A DNA stretch of 64,000 bases from positions 1 through 64,000 of the forward strand of contig NZ_JACRAH010000062.1 in NCBI RefSeq assembly GCF_016234775.1, given 5' to 3'. This DNA comes from Aquabacterium sp. GTDB taxonomy: Bacteria; Pseudomonadota; Gammaproteobacteria; Burkholderiales; Burkholderiaceae_C. The position numbers and the translations under genes are program-made. The stretch's first letter is position 1. Every line of letters starts with the position of its first letter. Positions 1 through 12,494 of the stretch are shown in pieces. A model generated the notes under the pieces. The model was not told the origin of the DNA. It worked only from the letters and a program-made list of their open reading frames with translations, and ran no database searches.

Positions 1-110
1 GCGACGGTGAAGCGGCAGAAGCGCTTGCGACGGAACAGCAGGGATTGCGTGTTGCGCTTGCCCTTGCGGTCTTTGGAGAACTTGCCGTTCTTGGAGCGGG
101 GAGCAGCCAT
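1..110 (-). CDS. rpsR: 30S ribosomal protein S18, partial (3' end outside window)
   Basis: The reverse complement from the ATG at 108-110 gives a basic N-terminus starting MAAPRSKNGK and running into RNTQSLLFRRKRFCRFT, the conserved start of bacterial S18, a small-subunit protein that pairs with S6 on 16S rRNA. About 36 residues are present; the rest lies beyond the left edge. It is the third gene of rpsF-priB-rpsR, 30 bp after priB, the usual betaproteobacterial order (rplI would normally follow). Confidence 0.95.
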   Translation of the reverse strand, partial: MAAPRSKNGKFSKDRKGKRNTQSLLFRRKRFCRFTV

Positions 111-140
111 GATGACCTCTCAGTATCCGAATGGATGTGT

Positions 141-431
141 TTAAACGATGTCGTTGAGTTCGGTGATGTGGAGCAGTACGCCACGTCCGTTTCGCGGAGC
201 ACCCAGGAAGCCGGCAATGCCCAAGGGCACGCCAACTGGCTGCAGGTTCAATTGCTGTGCAATCGGACCCATCGCCACGGCCCTGATTTCCACCTTCACC
301 TTGCGGGGAAGCTGGGCCTCGGTCACTTCGGATTCGTGCTCAAGCACGATGTCGAGTGCGGGCAGGCCGGCGGGTGTGTATCTCAATGCCTTTCGCTCAA
401 TGATCTGGGCTGTCAACAGCACACGGTTCAT
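141..431 (-). CDS. priB: Primosomal replication protein N (PriB)
   Basis: This 96-residue single-domain OB-fold protein is a dimeric single-strand DNA-binding protein that links PriA to DnaT when replication forks restart. The start MNRVLLTAQIIERK and the stretch QPVGVPLGIAGFLGAPRN fit the betaproteobacterial PriB family, which is close to 100 residues. Its place between rpsF and rpsR is the conserved context and supports the name more strongly than sequence alone. The 64 bp gap after rpsF and 30 bp gap to rpsR suggest co-transcription. Confidence 0.92.
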   Translation of the reverse strand: MNRVLLTAQIIERKALRYTPAGLPALDIVLEHESEVTEAQLPRKVKVEIRAVAMGPIAQQLNLQPVGVPLGIAGFLGAPRNGRGVLLHITELNDIV

Positions 432-495
432 GAACGTCTGGCTCGCAAAAAAACTACTTGCGGACGCGTTGTCTGTCGACGCCTTGCGGCATCAA

Positions 496-861
496 TCAGG
501 CAGCGGCTTGCTCTTGCTGGGCCTTGCGGGCCTCTTCACGCTCAACTTGCTTCATCATCACGGAAGGAGTGGTCTCAGCCTTGTCCTTCAGCACGGTGAG
601 GTGACGCAGCACGGCGTCGTTGAACTTGAAGCCGGTTTCGATTTCAGCCAAGGTTTCCTTGCTGATTTCGACGTTCAGGCACAGGTAGTGCGCCTTGGCC
701 AGCTTGTTGATCTGGTATGCCAGCTGACGACGGCCCCAGTCTTCAAGACGGTGAATCTGGCCGCCAGCAGCGGTGATCACACCCCTGTAGCGCTCCAGCA
801 TGGCGGGAACTTGTTCGCTTTGATCCGGGTGGATCAGCACGACGATTTCATAGTGACGCAT
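496..861 (-). CDS. rpsF: 30S ribosomal protein S6
   Basis: A 121-residue protein beginning [18 protein letters not shown], the hallmark S6 N-terminus; S6 binds 16S rRNA with S18 in the platform of the small subunit. The body contains [12 protein letters not shown] and [10 protein letters not shown], both typical of S6. The tail after about residue 105 is rich in Glu, Ala and Gln, a normal variable extension. A purine-rich ribosome-binding site (AAGGAG on the minus strand) lies just upstream. First gene of the operon with priB and rpsR. Confidence 0.97.
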   Translation of the reverse strand: MRHYEIVVLIHPDQSEQVPAMLERYRGVITAAGGQIHRLEDWGRRQLAYQINKLAKAHYLCLNVEISKETLAEIETGFKFNDAVLRHLTVLKDKAETTPSVMMKQVEREEARKAQQEQAAA

Positions 862-980
862 GGATACTCCTTGTGGATTCCAGTTGATGGAAGCCGCTAC
901 GAAGCGTCAAACCCGTAAACGGCAAGGGCTGCTCAAGAAATGAGCAACTGATGGAAAGCCTGCGATTGTAGCAAGGAAAA

Positions 981-1037
981 CGCCACCCGCAGGTGGCGCT
1001 CAGTCGGGAAAAGCTGGATTTCTGATGGAAATCCAGC
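981..1037 (-). terminator. Tandem intrinsic terminators after ppsA
   Basis: Read on the minus strand, two hairpins follow the ppsA stop. The first (1013-1037) has a CTGGATTT/AAATCCAG stem followed by CTTTTCCC. The second (981-998) has a CGCCACC/GGTGGCG stem followed by GTTTTCC. Either could end ppsA transcription before the rpsF operon, which runs in the same direction. Judged by eye; T-runs are short. Confidence 0.7.
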
Positions 1038-1054
1038 CAGTTTGTCCGAAAAAC

Positions 1055-3469
1055 TTATTTCGCAGCCAGGCGCTGCCAGGTGTCGACAACCGTGTCCGGG
1101 TTCAGCGACATGGACACGATGCCTTCGTCAGCCAGCCATTCGGCGAAGTCAGGGTGGTCCGAAGGGCCCTGGCCGCAGATGCCGATGTACTTGCCGTGCG
1201 CGCGGCAGGCCGCGATGGCCCGCGAGATCATGGCCTTCACGGCCGGGTCGCGCTCGTCGAAATCCTGAGCCAGCAGTTCCAGGCCGGAGTCGCGGTCCAG
1301 TCCCAGGGTCAACTGGGTCAGGTCGTTGGAGCAGATGGACATGCCGTCGTAGAACTCCATGAACTGCTCGGCCAGGATGGCATTGGACGGCACTTCGCAC
1401 ATCATGATGACGCGCAGGCCATCGGTGCCGCCCTTGGAGGCGCGCACCAGGCCGTGGTCAGCCAGCATGCCGGTAACACGTTCCGCCTGCTTCAGGGTGC
1501 GCACGAAGGGCACCATGATCTCGACGTTGGTCAGCCCCATGTCGGAGCGCACGCGCTTGAGTGCCTCGCATTCCATGGCGAAGGCCTCGCCGAACTCGGC
1601 GCTGATGTAGCGCGATGCGCCGCGGAAGCCCAGCATGGGGTTTTCTTCCTCGGGCTCGTAGCGCGAACCACCGATCAGCTTCTTGTACTCGTTGGACTTG
1701 AAGTCCGACAGGCGCACGATGACGGGCTTGGGCCAGAAGGCGGCAGCAATCGTAGCGATGCCTTCAGCCAGCTTGTCCACATAGAAGGCGCGAGGCGAGG
1801 CGTGGCCGCGCGCGACCGACTCCACGGCCTTCTTCAGGTCGCTGTCGATGTTCGGATAGTCCAGGATGGCCTTGGGGTGGACGCCGATGTTGTTGTTGAT
1901 GATGAACTCGAGACGAGCCAGGCCGACGCCGTTATTGGGCATCTGGCAGAAGTCGAAGGCGAGCTGCGGGTTGCCCACGTTCATCATGATCTTCAGGCCG
2001 ATGTGGGGCATCTCGCCGCGGGTCACTTCGGTGACTTCGGTTTCAAGCAGGCCTTCGTAGATGTAGCCGGTGTCACCCTCGGAGCAGGCCACGGTCACCA
2101 GGGTGCCGTCGGTCAGGCGCTCGGTGGCATTGCCGCAACCCACGACGGCAGGGATGCCGAGTTCTCGGGCGATGATGGCGGCGTGGCAGGTGCGGCCACC
2201 GCGGTTCGTGACGATGGCCGAAGCACGCTTCATCACGGGTTCCCAGTTGGGGTCGGTCATGTCGGTGACCAGCACGTCGCCAGGCTTGACGGTGTCCATC
2301 TCGGAGATGTTGTGCACGATGCGCACGGGGCCGGTACCGATCTTCTGACCGATGGCGCGGCCTTCAGCCAGGATGGTGCCGGTGCTCTTGAGCTTGTAGC
2401 GCTGCTCCACCTTGCCCTGCATCTGGCTCTTGACCGTTTCAGGGCGAGCCTGAAGGATGTAGAGCTTGCCGTCGGTGCCGTCCTTGCCCCATTCGATGTC
2501 CATCGGGCGACCATAGTGCTGCTCGATGATCACGGCGTAGCGGGCCAGTTCGGTGACGTCTTCGTTGGTCAGGCTGTAGCGGTTGCGGGCCTCGACGGTG
2601 GTGTCGACCGTCTTGACCAGCTTGCCGGTGGCGGCCTTTTCTTCGGCGCTAGCGAACTCCATCTTCAGGAGCTTGGAGCCCAGATTGCGGCGGATCACGG
2701 CCTGCTTGCCTGCCTTCAGCGCTGGCTTGTGCACGTAGAACTCGTCAGGGTTGACGGCGCCTTGCACCACGGTTTCACCCAGGCCATAGCTGGAGGTGAT
2801 GAAGACCACGTCCTGGAAGCCGGACTCGGTGTCGATCGTGAACATCACGCCGGCGGCGCCGAGGTCGGAGCGCACCATGCGCTGCACGCCAGCCGACAAG
2901 GCCACGACGTCATGGGCAAAGCCCTTGTGCACGCGGTAGGAAATGGCGCGGTCGTTGTACAGCGAGGCGAACACTTCCTTCATCTTGTGCAGGATGTCTT
3001 CGATGCCGACCACGTTCAGGAATGTTTCCTGTTGACCGGCAAACGAGGCGTCGGGCAGGTCTTCTGCCGTGGCGGACGAACGCACGGCAAAGGATGCCTG
3101 CAGGTTGTCGCCAGCCAGCGTCACGAAGGCACCACGGATGGCCTGTTCCAGGTCGGCAGGGAAGGGTTGCGCTTCAACCCAGCTGCGTATTTCGGCGCCG
3201 GCTTCGGCCAGTGCGCGCACGTCTTCGGTGTTCAGGGCTGCCAGGCGCTTGCTGATGCGGTCAGCCAGGCCGTCGTGCTTGAGGAACTCGCGGAAGGCGT
3301 GGGCCGTCGTGGCAAAGCCGGTGGGTACGAGTACGCCGTTCGGGCCGGTCGGCAGTTGCGAGATCATCTCGCCCAGGCTGGCATTCTTGCCGCCGACGGA
3401 CTCGACGTCCTCCATGCGCAGTTGCTCGAAGGGCACGACCAGGGCGGTCGGCTCAAAGCGGTTGGTCAT
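1055..3469 (-). CDS. ppsA: Phosphoenolpyruvate synthase
   Basis: An 804-residue protein, the normal length for PEP synthase, which makes PEP, AMP and phosphate from pyruvate and ATP and is the entry to gluconeogenesis from C3 acids. Domains in order: N-terminal ATP-grasp-like PPDK domain (from about residue 15, with [11 protein letters not shown]), the swivelling phosphohistidine domain ([15 protein letters not shown], catalytic His near residue 430), and a C-terminal TIM barrel with NDLTQLTLG and ICGQGPSD. ppsR, its kinase/phosphatase regulator, is divergently transcribed 251 bp away, so the pair is likely expressed together under gluconeogenic growth. Confidence 0.97.
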   Translation of the reverse strand: MTNRFEPTALVVPFEQLRMEDVESVGGKNASLGEMISQLPTGPNGVLVPTGFATTAHAFREFLKHDGLADRISKRLAALNTEDVRALAEAGAEIRSWVEAQPFPADLEQAIRGAFVTLAGDNLQASFAVRSSATAEDLPDASFAGQQETFLNVVGIEDILHKMKEVFASLYNDRAISYRVHKGFAHDVVALSAGVQRMVRSDLGAAGVMFTIDTESGFQDVVFITSSYGLGETVVQGAVNPDEFYVHKPALKAGKQAVIRRNLGSKLLKMEFASAEEKAATGKLVKTVDTTVEARNRYSLTNEDVTELARYAVIIEQHYGRPMDIEWGKDGTDGKLYILQARPETVKSQMQGKVEQRYKLKSTGTILAEGRAIGQKIGTGPVRIVHNISEMDTVKPGDVLVTDMTDPNWEPVMKRASAIVTNRGGRTCHAAIIARELGIPAVVGCGNATERLTDGTLVTVACSEGDTGYIYEGLLETEVTEVTRGEMPHIGLKIMMNVGNPQLAFDFCQMPNNGVGLARLEFIINNNIGVHPKAILDYPNIDSDLKKAVESVARGHASPRAFYVDKLAEGIATIAAAFWPKPVIVRLSDFKSNEYKKLIGGSRYEPEEENPMLGFRGASRYISAEFGEAFAMECEALKRVRSDMGLTNVEIMVPFVRTLKQAERVTGMLADHGLVRASKGGTDGLRVIMMCEVPSNAILAEQFMEFYDGMSICSNDLTQLTLGLDRDSGLELLAQDFDERDPAVKAMISRAIAACRAHGKYIGICGQGPSDHPDFAEWLADEGIVSMSLNPDTVVDTWQRLAAK

Positions 3470-3720
3470 AAAAGCTCCAGGATGGTGAAAAAAATGCTGG
3501 TGGCATCCATGGCCCGGCGTCGGTCTGTTGGTGTTTTTGGGTGACCTTCATCGGGCGTCCGTGCGGCATCTGACAACACGTGTGGACACGAGATGGACTG
3601 ATTGTAGGGTCAGGCCTATGATGATGGGTTCACCAAATTGAAATCCTGGGGCCCTCATGCGGGTGATTGGCGGGCGTTTGCGTGCATACCTCGCAGGTCT
3701 TGGGCAAAACTAGTCTGCTT

Positions 3721-4539
3721 ATGTCTGATCGCAGTGTCTTTTTCGTGTCCGATGGCACGGGTATCACGGCCGAAACCATGGGGAACTCCATCCTCGCGCA
3801 GTTCGCCATCAAGCCTCGGCACGTTCGCCGCCCGTTCATCGACACCGTCGACAAGGCGCATCAGGTGGTGCGGGAAATCAACGCCGCCGGCTTGCGGGAG
3901 GGCAAGCGTCCGATCGTGTTCACGACCCTGGCCAATGACGACGTGCTGGACATCCTGCGCGGCTGCGAGGCACGTGTCTTTGATGTGATCAAAACCTTCG
4001 TGGAACCATTGGAAGATGAGTTCAACATGAGGTCCAACCACCGGGTGGGTCGATTCAGTGACGCCAGCGTGGACCGTGAATACAACGACCGTATCGAAGC
4101 CATCAACTTTGCGCTGGAGCACGATGATGGTCAGTCTTCCCGCAACCTGGAAACGGCCGATGTGGTGCTGGTGGGCGTGAGCCGTTGTGGCAAGACGCCA
4201 ACCTCTTTGTACCTGGCCATGCAGCACGGCATCAAGGCGGCCAACGTGCCCTTGATTCCCGAAGATTTTGATCGGGGCTTTTTGCCTTCGATGCTCAAGC
4301 CCTACAAAAAGAAATGCTTTGGCTTGACGATCGAGCCCAATCGCCTCAGCCAGATCCGCAACGAGCGCCGTCCGGGCAGCAAGTACGCCAGTCTGGAGAA
4401 TTGCCGACTGGAAGTGGCGCAGGCCGAGTCCATGATGCGCCGCGAGGGCATTGCCTGGCTGTCATCCACGCACAAGTCGATCGAAGAGATCGCAACGACG
4501 ATCCTGCGAGATATTCGCCCAGACCGCCTGATTTATTGA
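3721..4539 (+). CDS. ppsR: PEP synthase regulatory protein (kinase/pyrophosphorylase, DUF299)
   Basis: A 272-residue bifunctional regulator that, in the characterised family, inactivates PEP synthase by ADP-dependent threonine phosphorylation and reactivates it by phosphate-dependent removal. It starts MSDRSVFFVSDGTGITAE, the DUF299 signature, and carries the P-loop GVSRCGKTPTS near residues 155-165. I chose the ATG at 3721 over the longer in-frame start at 3667 because family members begin at this motif. It diverges from its substrate gene ppsA and overlaps the convergent sensor kinase gene by 7 bp. Confidence 0.95.
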   Translation: MSDRSVFFVSDGTGITAETMGNSILAQFAIKPRHVRRPFIDTVDKAHQVVREINAAGLREGKRPIVFTTLANDDVLDILRGCEARVFDVIKTFVEPLEDEFNMRSNHRVGRFSDASVDREYNDRIEAINFALEHDDGQSSRNLETADVVLVGVSRCGKTPTSLYLAMQHGIKAANVPLIPEDFDRGFLPSMLKPYKKKCFGLTIEPNRLSQIRNERRPGSKYASLENCRLEVAQAESMMRREGIAWLSSTHKSIEEIATTILRDIRPDRLIY

Positions 4540-7247
4540 GTCGAGGCTGACTGGTGGCGGCTGGCCATGCCAATGAATTCACCCAGTCGCACTGACAGCG
4601 TGTCTGCGGTGGTCAGCGCAGCGTCACTTTGCTGGCGCGCCAGCTCCTGGGTCTGAACAGCCAGCCGGACCAGTTCGGGCGTGTGCAGATTGAGTGCCGT
4701 GCCTTTGACGTTGTGGGCCACTTTGGCCAGGGCGTCCATATTGCACTCGCGTCGCGCTTGCTCCAGTTCTTGCTGGATGCCTGTTAATGTGGGGGTCAGC
4801 ATGCCAATCAGCTTGTCCAGCAACTGGGGCTGGGACTGAAAGTACTGCTGCATCGCTTGCCAGTCAGTGATGTCCTGCTGCATGGAGGGCTCGGGCATGT
4901 TGCCGCCGGTGGGAGGCTCGTCGTCTGATGGGGTTGGATCACCTGGGCGCCGACGGGCAAAGCGCCTGATTTCATCGACCAGTGTATCGAGCATATAGGG
5001 CTTGGTGACGTAGCCAACCATGCCGGCGCGTCGGGCTTGTTGTTTGGCGGTGTCAAAGGCGTGGGCCGTCAGGCCAATCACCGGCAGGGACGGGGCAATG
5101 TGCCCTAATGCCTGCGCGGTTTGATAGCCGTCCATGATGGGCATCTGGATGTCGCACAGCACCAGGTCGAAGCTGGCCGGGCCTTGCACGCGGACCTGTT
5201 CCAGTGCGTGTGCGCCATCAAAGGCAAAGCTCATGACGGCACCTTCCTGCTCCATCATCTGCTGCAGCACCAGGCGGTTGACCGGGTTGTCTTCGGCCGC
5301 CAGGATGCGGATGCCTTCCAGGCGACGGGCGCTGTTTGGCGGCAGGTGCCCCAGTCGTGTCCTGACGATGTTGATGAGGCGCAGGGGAGTGAGTGGTCCC
5401 GCCACCACGGGCAGATCGTCAGGTATCGACTCGGGAAAGGCCAGAGCGGTGCTGGTTGGCGAGCTCACCAGGATCGTATGGCCCTTGTCTCGATGTTGTG
5501 CGATGACCTCAGGCGCACATTGAGGCAACAAGTCTGCGTCGATGATCAACATGGCCGCGGTTGCGTCATCGGCGCCTGGCAGGCTGTCGCACAGCTTGAC
5601 GTGCGCGCCACGAGCCTCCAGAGCCAGGCACAGCGCATTGCGCTGAACACCAGGCGCGGACAGCATGGCCACCTGTCGAATGCTGGGGCTGTGACCGGAT
5701 TCGGGATGCAGCAAGGGCAGCTTGATGGTGAAGGCGGTGCCCTGATCCGGCGTGCTTCGTACCTCGATGCTGCCGCGCATCATGTCGGTCAAGCGCTTGG
5801 TGATGGCCAGTCCCAGGCCGGTTCCACCTGTTTGCAGAGGGTGATGGCCGTGCACTTGGACGAAGGGCTTGAACAGTTGCGCCAGCTTGTCGGTCGACAT
5901 GCCCATACCCGTGTCCTTGACCTCTATGACCAAGTCCGGCGCTACGTAATCCAGGCTGAGGGTGATCTGACCTTGTTCCGTGAACTTGATGGCGTTGGAC
6001 AGCAGGTTGAGTAGGATCTGCGACAGCCTGGTCGCATCGCCTTGAAAGTATTGGGGCACGCTGGCAGATTCATTCACCACAAGGGGCAGCCCCTTGGCCT
6101 GCGCGAGGATGGCCTTCAGCGTTAGCACGTGTTCCAGAACTTGCCCGAAGTTGATGCGCTCGTAATGCAGGCTGAGTTTGCCTGACTCGATCTTGGAGAA
6201 GTCCAGCACGTCGTTAACCAAGGTCAGCAGGTGCTGTGCCGAGTCCAGAATTTGCCCAAATGTTCTGCCAACCGGTGTATTGGCGGCCTGGCGCGCGCCC
6301 AGTTGGGCCAGGCCGAACATGGCGTTCAGTGGGGTGCGGACTTCGTGGCTGATATTGGCCAGGAATTCACTCTTGGCCAGGTTGGCAGCTTCGGCTGCCA
6401 GTTCCGCTTGCTTGATCTGGCTGATGTCAAAGACAATGACCAGGAAGCCTTGAACGACGCCATTGACGATGTCGGGCAGGTAATGTGCTTCGCTGTGTCG
6501 CGCCTCGTCGGGGCGGCCTGGAACGGGAATTTGGCGTTCGAATCGCTGGCGTTCACCGCGGAGCACGGCCTGAATGTGAGGGCGGTTGAGTTCGTAAAGA
6601 TTGGGCCCGAGCAGTTCTTTGATGTGCTTATTGCGCAGGTCTTCAGGCTTCAGGCCGAACCATTCGCCATATGCCTGATTGGCAAAACGGTTGTAAAGGT
6701 CCTTGCTCCAATAGCCAATCAGGCCCGGTACCCCGTCGAGAATGTTCTGGAGAAGGCGCTCGTGTTCGGACAGTGCTGCTGTGCGCTCCTTGACGCGCTC
6801 CTCCAGTGTTTCCGTGAGCTTGAGCACCGCTTGCTCCGCCTTCTTGCGTGCGGTGATGTCCATGACGATGCCCGTGTAGGTGGCCCGTCCATTGTCCTGC
6901 GGCTTGCCGGGCTGCCCCCGAGACAGGATCCAGCGCACGGCGCCGAGTGCTGGGTTGGTGCGCCACTCGATCTCGAACGGCACGCGGCACTGGCTTGCTG
7001 CGCCGATGGTCTGGCGGGCATAGGTTCGATCCTCTGGGTGGATGCTGTAGAGCCAGGCGTCGTAGCTGGCAGGCGTGTCCCGACTCAGTCCGTAGAGCGG
7101 CCAGATTTCGCTTGACCAGGTGTTCTGGCCCGTGTCGATGTGCCATTCCCATATGCCGGCCTGGGCTGCAGCCAAGGCCATCTTCAACCCTTCTTCTGTG
7201 GGAGTGAAGCGCGTGGACTCAAGCTGAGGTTCCGTCAGTGCCGGCAT
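4533..7247 (-). CDS. Hybrid sensor histidine kinase with PAS, receiver and Hpt domains
   Basis: A 904-residue phosphorelay protein. Visible in order: a PAS/PAC domain (about 20-135, ending GIVMDITARKKAE), a coiled linker, a second PAS (about 160-285, ending VFDISQIKQAEL), HisKA with the H-box SHEVRTPLNAM (His near 300), HATPase_c with NLLSNAIKFT and GGTGLGLAITKRL, a receiver with ILAAEDNPVNRLV and phospho-acceptor Asp in DIQMPIMDG (near 698), and an Hpt domain with HNVKGTALNL (His near 844). No membrane segment is obvious, so it is probably cytoplasmic. It is monocistronic; the partner regulator and signal are unknown. Confidence 0.9.
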   Translation of the reverse strand: MPALTEPQLESTRFTPTEEGLKMALAAAQAGIWEWHIDTGQNTWSSEIWPLYGLSRDTPASYDAWLYSIHPEDRTYARQTIGAASQCRVPFEIEWRTNPALGAVRWILSRGQPGKPQDNGRATYTGIVMDITARKKAEQAVLKLTETLEERVKERTAALSEHERLLQNILDGVPGLIGYWSKDLYNRFANQAYGEWFGLKPEDLRNKHIKELLGPNLYELNRPHIQAVLRGERQRFERQIPVPGRPDEARHSEAHYLPDIVNGVVQGFLVIVFDISQIKQAELAAEAANLAKSEFLANISHEVRTPLNAMFGLAQLGARQAANTPVGRTFGQILDSAQHLLTLVNDVLDFSKIESGKLSLHYERINFGQVLEHVLTLKAILAQAKGLPLVVNESASVPQYFQGDATRLSQILLNLLSNAIKFTEQGQITLSLDYVAPDLVIEVKDTGMGMSTDKLAQLFKPFVQVHGHHPLQTGGTGLGLAITKRLTDMMRGSIEVRSTPDQGTAFTIKLPLLHPESGHSPSIRQVAMLSAPGVQRNALCLALEARGAHVKLCDSLPGADDATAAMLIIDADLLPQCAPEVIAQHRDKGHTILVSSPTSTALAFPESIPDDLPVVAGPLTPLRLINIVRTRLGHLPPNSARRLEGIRILAAEDNPVNRLVLQQMMEQEGAVMSFAFDGAHALEQVRVQGPASFDLVLCDIQMPIMDGYQTAQALGHIAPSLPVIGLTAHAFDTAKQQARRAGMVGYVTKPYMLDTLVDEIRRFARRRPGDPTPSDDEPPTGGNMPEPSMQQDITDWQAMQQYFQSQPQLLDKLIGMLTPTLTGIQQELEQARRECNMDALAKVAHNVKGTALNLHTPELVRLAVQTQELARQQSDAALTTADTLSVRLGEFIGMASRHQSASTQ

Positions 7248-7440
7248 AGGCCTCCCATTGCATTTTGCTGAAGGCTCGCCGTTCTATGCGGCGAGTCTGA
7301 AACAGAGGGCTCTGTATTGCATTGGGACTGACGAGGGTCGGGGAGCCCGCGCCGACCTCAGGCGCACATTAGCGCCGATTTAGCGGCTTGGCAACGATCG
7401 GGCCTAGAGGCGCAGGGTGGTGTTGGCGCTGTGAAACAAA

Positions 7441-7474
7441 CGGCCCGCCGGGTGCGATGCACTTCGGCGGGCCG
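7441..7474 (-). terminator. Intrinsic terminator after gcvP
   Basis: On the minus strand just beyond the gcvP stop there is a 9-bp GC stem, CGGCCCGCC paired with GGCGGGCCG, followed by TTTGTTT. It separates the gcv operon from the downstream sensor kinase. The remaining bases up to 7247 show no gene and would hold the kinase promoter. Confidence 0.75.
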
Positions 7475-7497
7475 CGGAGGCGGGGATTCAGCGAGGG

Positions 7498-10419
<2,922 letters not shown>

Positions 10420-10439
10420 CGTTCAGGCGGGGCGCGGGA

Positions 10440-10814
10440 TCAGGCGTTCTTCAGCAGGTCGTCGTAAGCGGTTTTGTCCAGCAGGGCGTCCAGCTCGGCC
10501 GGGTTGCTCAGCTTGACCTTGAAGAACCAGCCGGCGCCGGTGGGGTCGGTGTTGGCCAGGGCAGGGTCGTCGCGCAGGGCTTCGTTGACTTCGGTGATCT
10601 CACCGGTCACGGGCATGTAGACGTCAGCAGCGGCCTTCACGGACTCGACCACGCCGGCCACATCCTTGGGGTTGAAGGTGGCGCCCACGGTGGGCAGGTC
10701 CACGAACACCACGTCGCCCAGGGCGTCTTGGGCGTGGTGGGTGATGCCGACGATGGCGGTGCCGTCAGCTTCGATTTGCAGCCATTCGTGGTCGGGCGTG
10801 TACTTGATGGTCAT
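10440..10814 (-). CDS. gcvH: Glycine cleavage system H protein
   Basis: A 124-residue lipoyl carrier that shuttles the aminomethyl group between GcvP, GcvT and the L protein. It begins MTIKYTPDHEWLQIE, typical of GcvH, and the lipoyl-lysine motif VVESVKAAADVYMP places the modified residue at Lys60. It lies between gcvT (97 bp upstream) and gcvP (20 bp downstream) on the same strand and is presumably controlled by the upstream glycine riboswitch. Confidence 0.97.
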   Translation of the reverse strand: MTIKYTPDHEWLQIEADGTAIVGITHHAQDALGDVVFVDLPTVGATFNPKDVAGVVESVKAAADVYMPVTGEITEVNEALRDDPALANTDPTGAGWFFKVKLSNPAELDALLDKTAYDDLLKNA

Positions 10815-10911
10815 GATGGACGTCCTATGTATGAATTGATTGGGGGGTGTGCCGAACGGCCGAGAGTATCCCTCAAGAGACCCTCAGGCCGTTGCGGCCA
10901 TGTCAGCGGTT

Positions 10912-12027
10912 TCAGCCGCGGTAGTAGCGGTTGGGCACGAAGGGCAGGTTGGTCACGGTCATGGCGACACGCTTGTCGCGCACGATGGCGAAAACCGGGG
11001 TGCCAATCGCGGCTTGAGCGGTGGCCACGTAGGCCAGGGCAACTGGCTGGCCCAGGCTGGGGCTGGGCGAGCCGCTGGTGACGATGCCGATGTCGGCGCC
11101 GTTGGCATCCACCACCTTGGCGCCTTCACGCACGGGCATGCGTTCGGTGCTGATCAGGCCGACGCGCTTGCGGGCCGCGCCGTTGGCGAGTTGGCCGTCG
11201 ATCACGCCGGCGCCAGGGTAGCCGCCGGCACGGGCACCACCAGCGCGGCGCACCTTCTGGATCGCCCAGGTGATGCTGCCTTCAACGGGCGTGGTCGTGG
11301 TGTCGATGTCATGGCCGTACAGGCACAGGCCGGCTTCCAGGCGCAGGGTGTCGCGGGCGCCCAGGCCAATGGGCTTGACTTCCGGCTGGGCCAGCAGGGC
11401 GCGGGCCAGTTGCTCGGCCTTGGCGGCAGGCACCGAGATCTCGAAGCCGTCTTCACCGGTGTAGCCCGAGCGGGTCAGGAAGCAGTCAATGCCGTCGAGC
11501 ACGAAGTGGCCGCCGGTCATGAAGGTGAGCATTTGCACGTCGGCGTTCAGACGAGCCAGGGCGGTCACGGCTTGTGGGCCTTGCAGCGCCAGCAGGGCCT
11601 GGTCGGGCAGGGGCTGCACGGTGCAGCGGCTGCCGATGTGCTGCTGCATGTGGGCGATGTCCTGCGTCTTGCAGGCGGCGTTGACGACGACGAACAGGTC
11701 GTTTTCGCGGCGGGTGACCATCAGGTCATCCAGGATGCCGCCTTGTTCGTTTGTGAACAGGGCATAGCGCTGCTTGAACCTGGGCAGGTCGACGATGTCC
11801 ACGGGCACCAGGGATTCCAGTGCGGCGTCGGCGCCTTCGCCCTTGAGCAGGACCTGGCCCATGTGTGACACATCAAACAGGCCGGCAGCGGCGCGGGTGT
11901 GCTTGTGCTCGGTGAGGATGCCGGTGGCGTACTGCACGGGCATGTCATAGCCGCCAAACGGGACCATCTTGGCGCCGAGTTCAACGTGCAGGGCGTGCAG
12001 GGGTGTCTTGAGCAAATCTGCGGACAT
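10912..12027 (-). CDS. gcvT: Aminomethyltransferase (glycine cleavage T protein)
   Basis: A 371-residue folate-dependent enzyme that moves the methylene carbon from aminomethyl-lipoyl-GcvH to tetrahydrofolate and releases ammonia. The start (LLKTPLHALHVELGAKMVPF), the SHMGQVLLKG segment and GARDTLRLEAGLCLYGHD are diagnostic. Length is normal. It is the first gene after the tandem glycine riboswitch, so a riboswitch decision would affect the whole gcvTHP operon. Confidence 0.97.
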   Translation of the reverse strand: MSADLLKTPLHALHVELGAKMVPFGGYDMPVQYATGILTEHKHTRAAAGLFDVSHMGQVLLKGEGADAALESLVPVDIVDLPRFKQRYALFTNEQGGILDDLMVTRRENDLFVVVNAACKTQDIAHMQQHIGSRCTVQPLPDQALLALQGPQAVTALARLNADVQMLTFMTGGHFVLDGIDCFLTRSGYTGEDGFEISVPAAKAEQLARALLAQPEVKPIGLGARDTLRLEAGLCLYGHDIDTTTTPVEGSITWAIQKVRRAGGARAGGYPGAGVIDGQLANGAARKRVGLISTERMPVREGAKVVDANGADIGIVTSGSPSPSLGQPVALAYVATAQAAIGTPVFAIVRDKRVAMTVTNLPFVPNRYYRG

Positions 12028-12111
12028 GGCGAAAGCTGGCTGCTAGGCCAGTGGAGGGCATTCAATGTGAATCCGCCCCGGCACCTCAACTTGCGTTGAA
12101 ACCGGTTTGGT

Positions 12112-12385
12112 GCTGCCCTCTCTGTCCGCTTTACCTGAGAGATTGACCCCTCGCAACGACTTCAGCCGTCGCGTTATGGGCTTGCCCCTTCGGTGGCCGG
12201 GCTCACCTTGCAGAATGCAAGGTCACCAGACTCTCTCCAGCGAGGATCATGGCGGCGCGCCTCAATGACGCCGCCGCCATGTTTGCCAGTCCTTTTGCCT
12301 GAGCGTTCGGGCGGTCAACTCTCGCTGATGGGCCCTGCGCCTTCGGCGGCCGCAGCACTTGGGCAGACGGCTCTCTCCTGACAAG
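12112..12385 (-). ncRNA. Tandem glycine riboswitch (two aptamers) in the gcvT leader
   Basis: On the minus strand upstream of gcvT, two glycine aptamers lie head to tail. The first (about 12375-12280) has GGAGAGAGC, a CGCCGAAGGCGC stem-loop and CAGGCAAAAGGAC. The second (about 12243-12117) has GGAGAGAG, CACCGAAGGGGCAAG and TCTCAGGTAAAGCGGACAGA. These are the conserved cores of the glycine class, with the two-aptamer arrangement usual for gcvT. It accounts for most of the 467-bp gene-free stretch 12028-12494. Between aptamer 2 and gcvT there is no obvious terminator, so translational or mixed control is possible. Confidence 0.95.
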
Positions 12386-12418
12386 TCGCGAGTGTATCAG
12401 CGTGTACGCCGCTCGCGC

Positions 12419-12463
12419 GTGAAAAAAGCCGCGCTGCAGGGGGCTGCGGGCACGGCTTTGAGG
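12419..12463 (-). terminator. Intrinsic terminator after dctM
   Basis: Just past the dctM stop on the minus strand, an AGCCGTGC/GCGCGGCT stem with a smaller internal hairpin is followed by TTTTTTC. It would end the dctPQM transcript before the gcv riboswitch promoter. Confidence 0.75.
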
Positions 12464-12494
12464 GGGTAAGTGGTCTTTTGATGCGCTGTTTTGC

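Noticed and set aside
1025-3544. 839-codon plus-strand open frame opposite ppsA
   Set aside because: It is antisense to the clear ppsA gene and reads as His/Gly/Ala-rich low-complexity protein, a common shadow in high-GC DNA.
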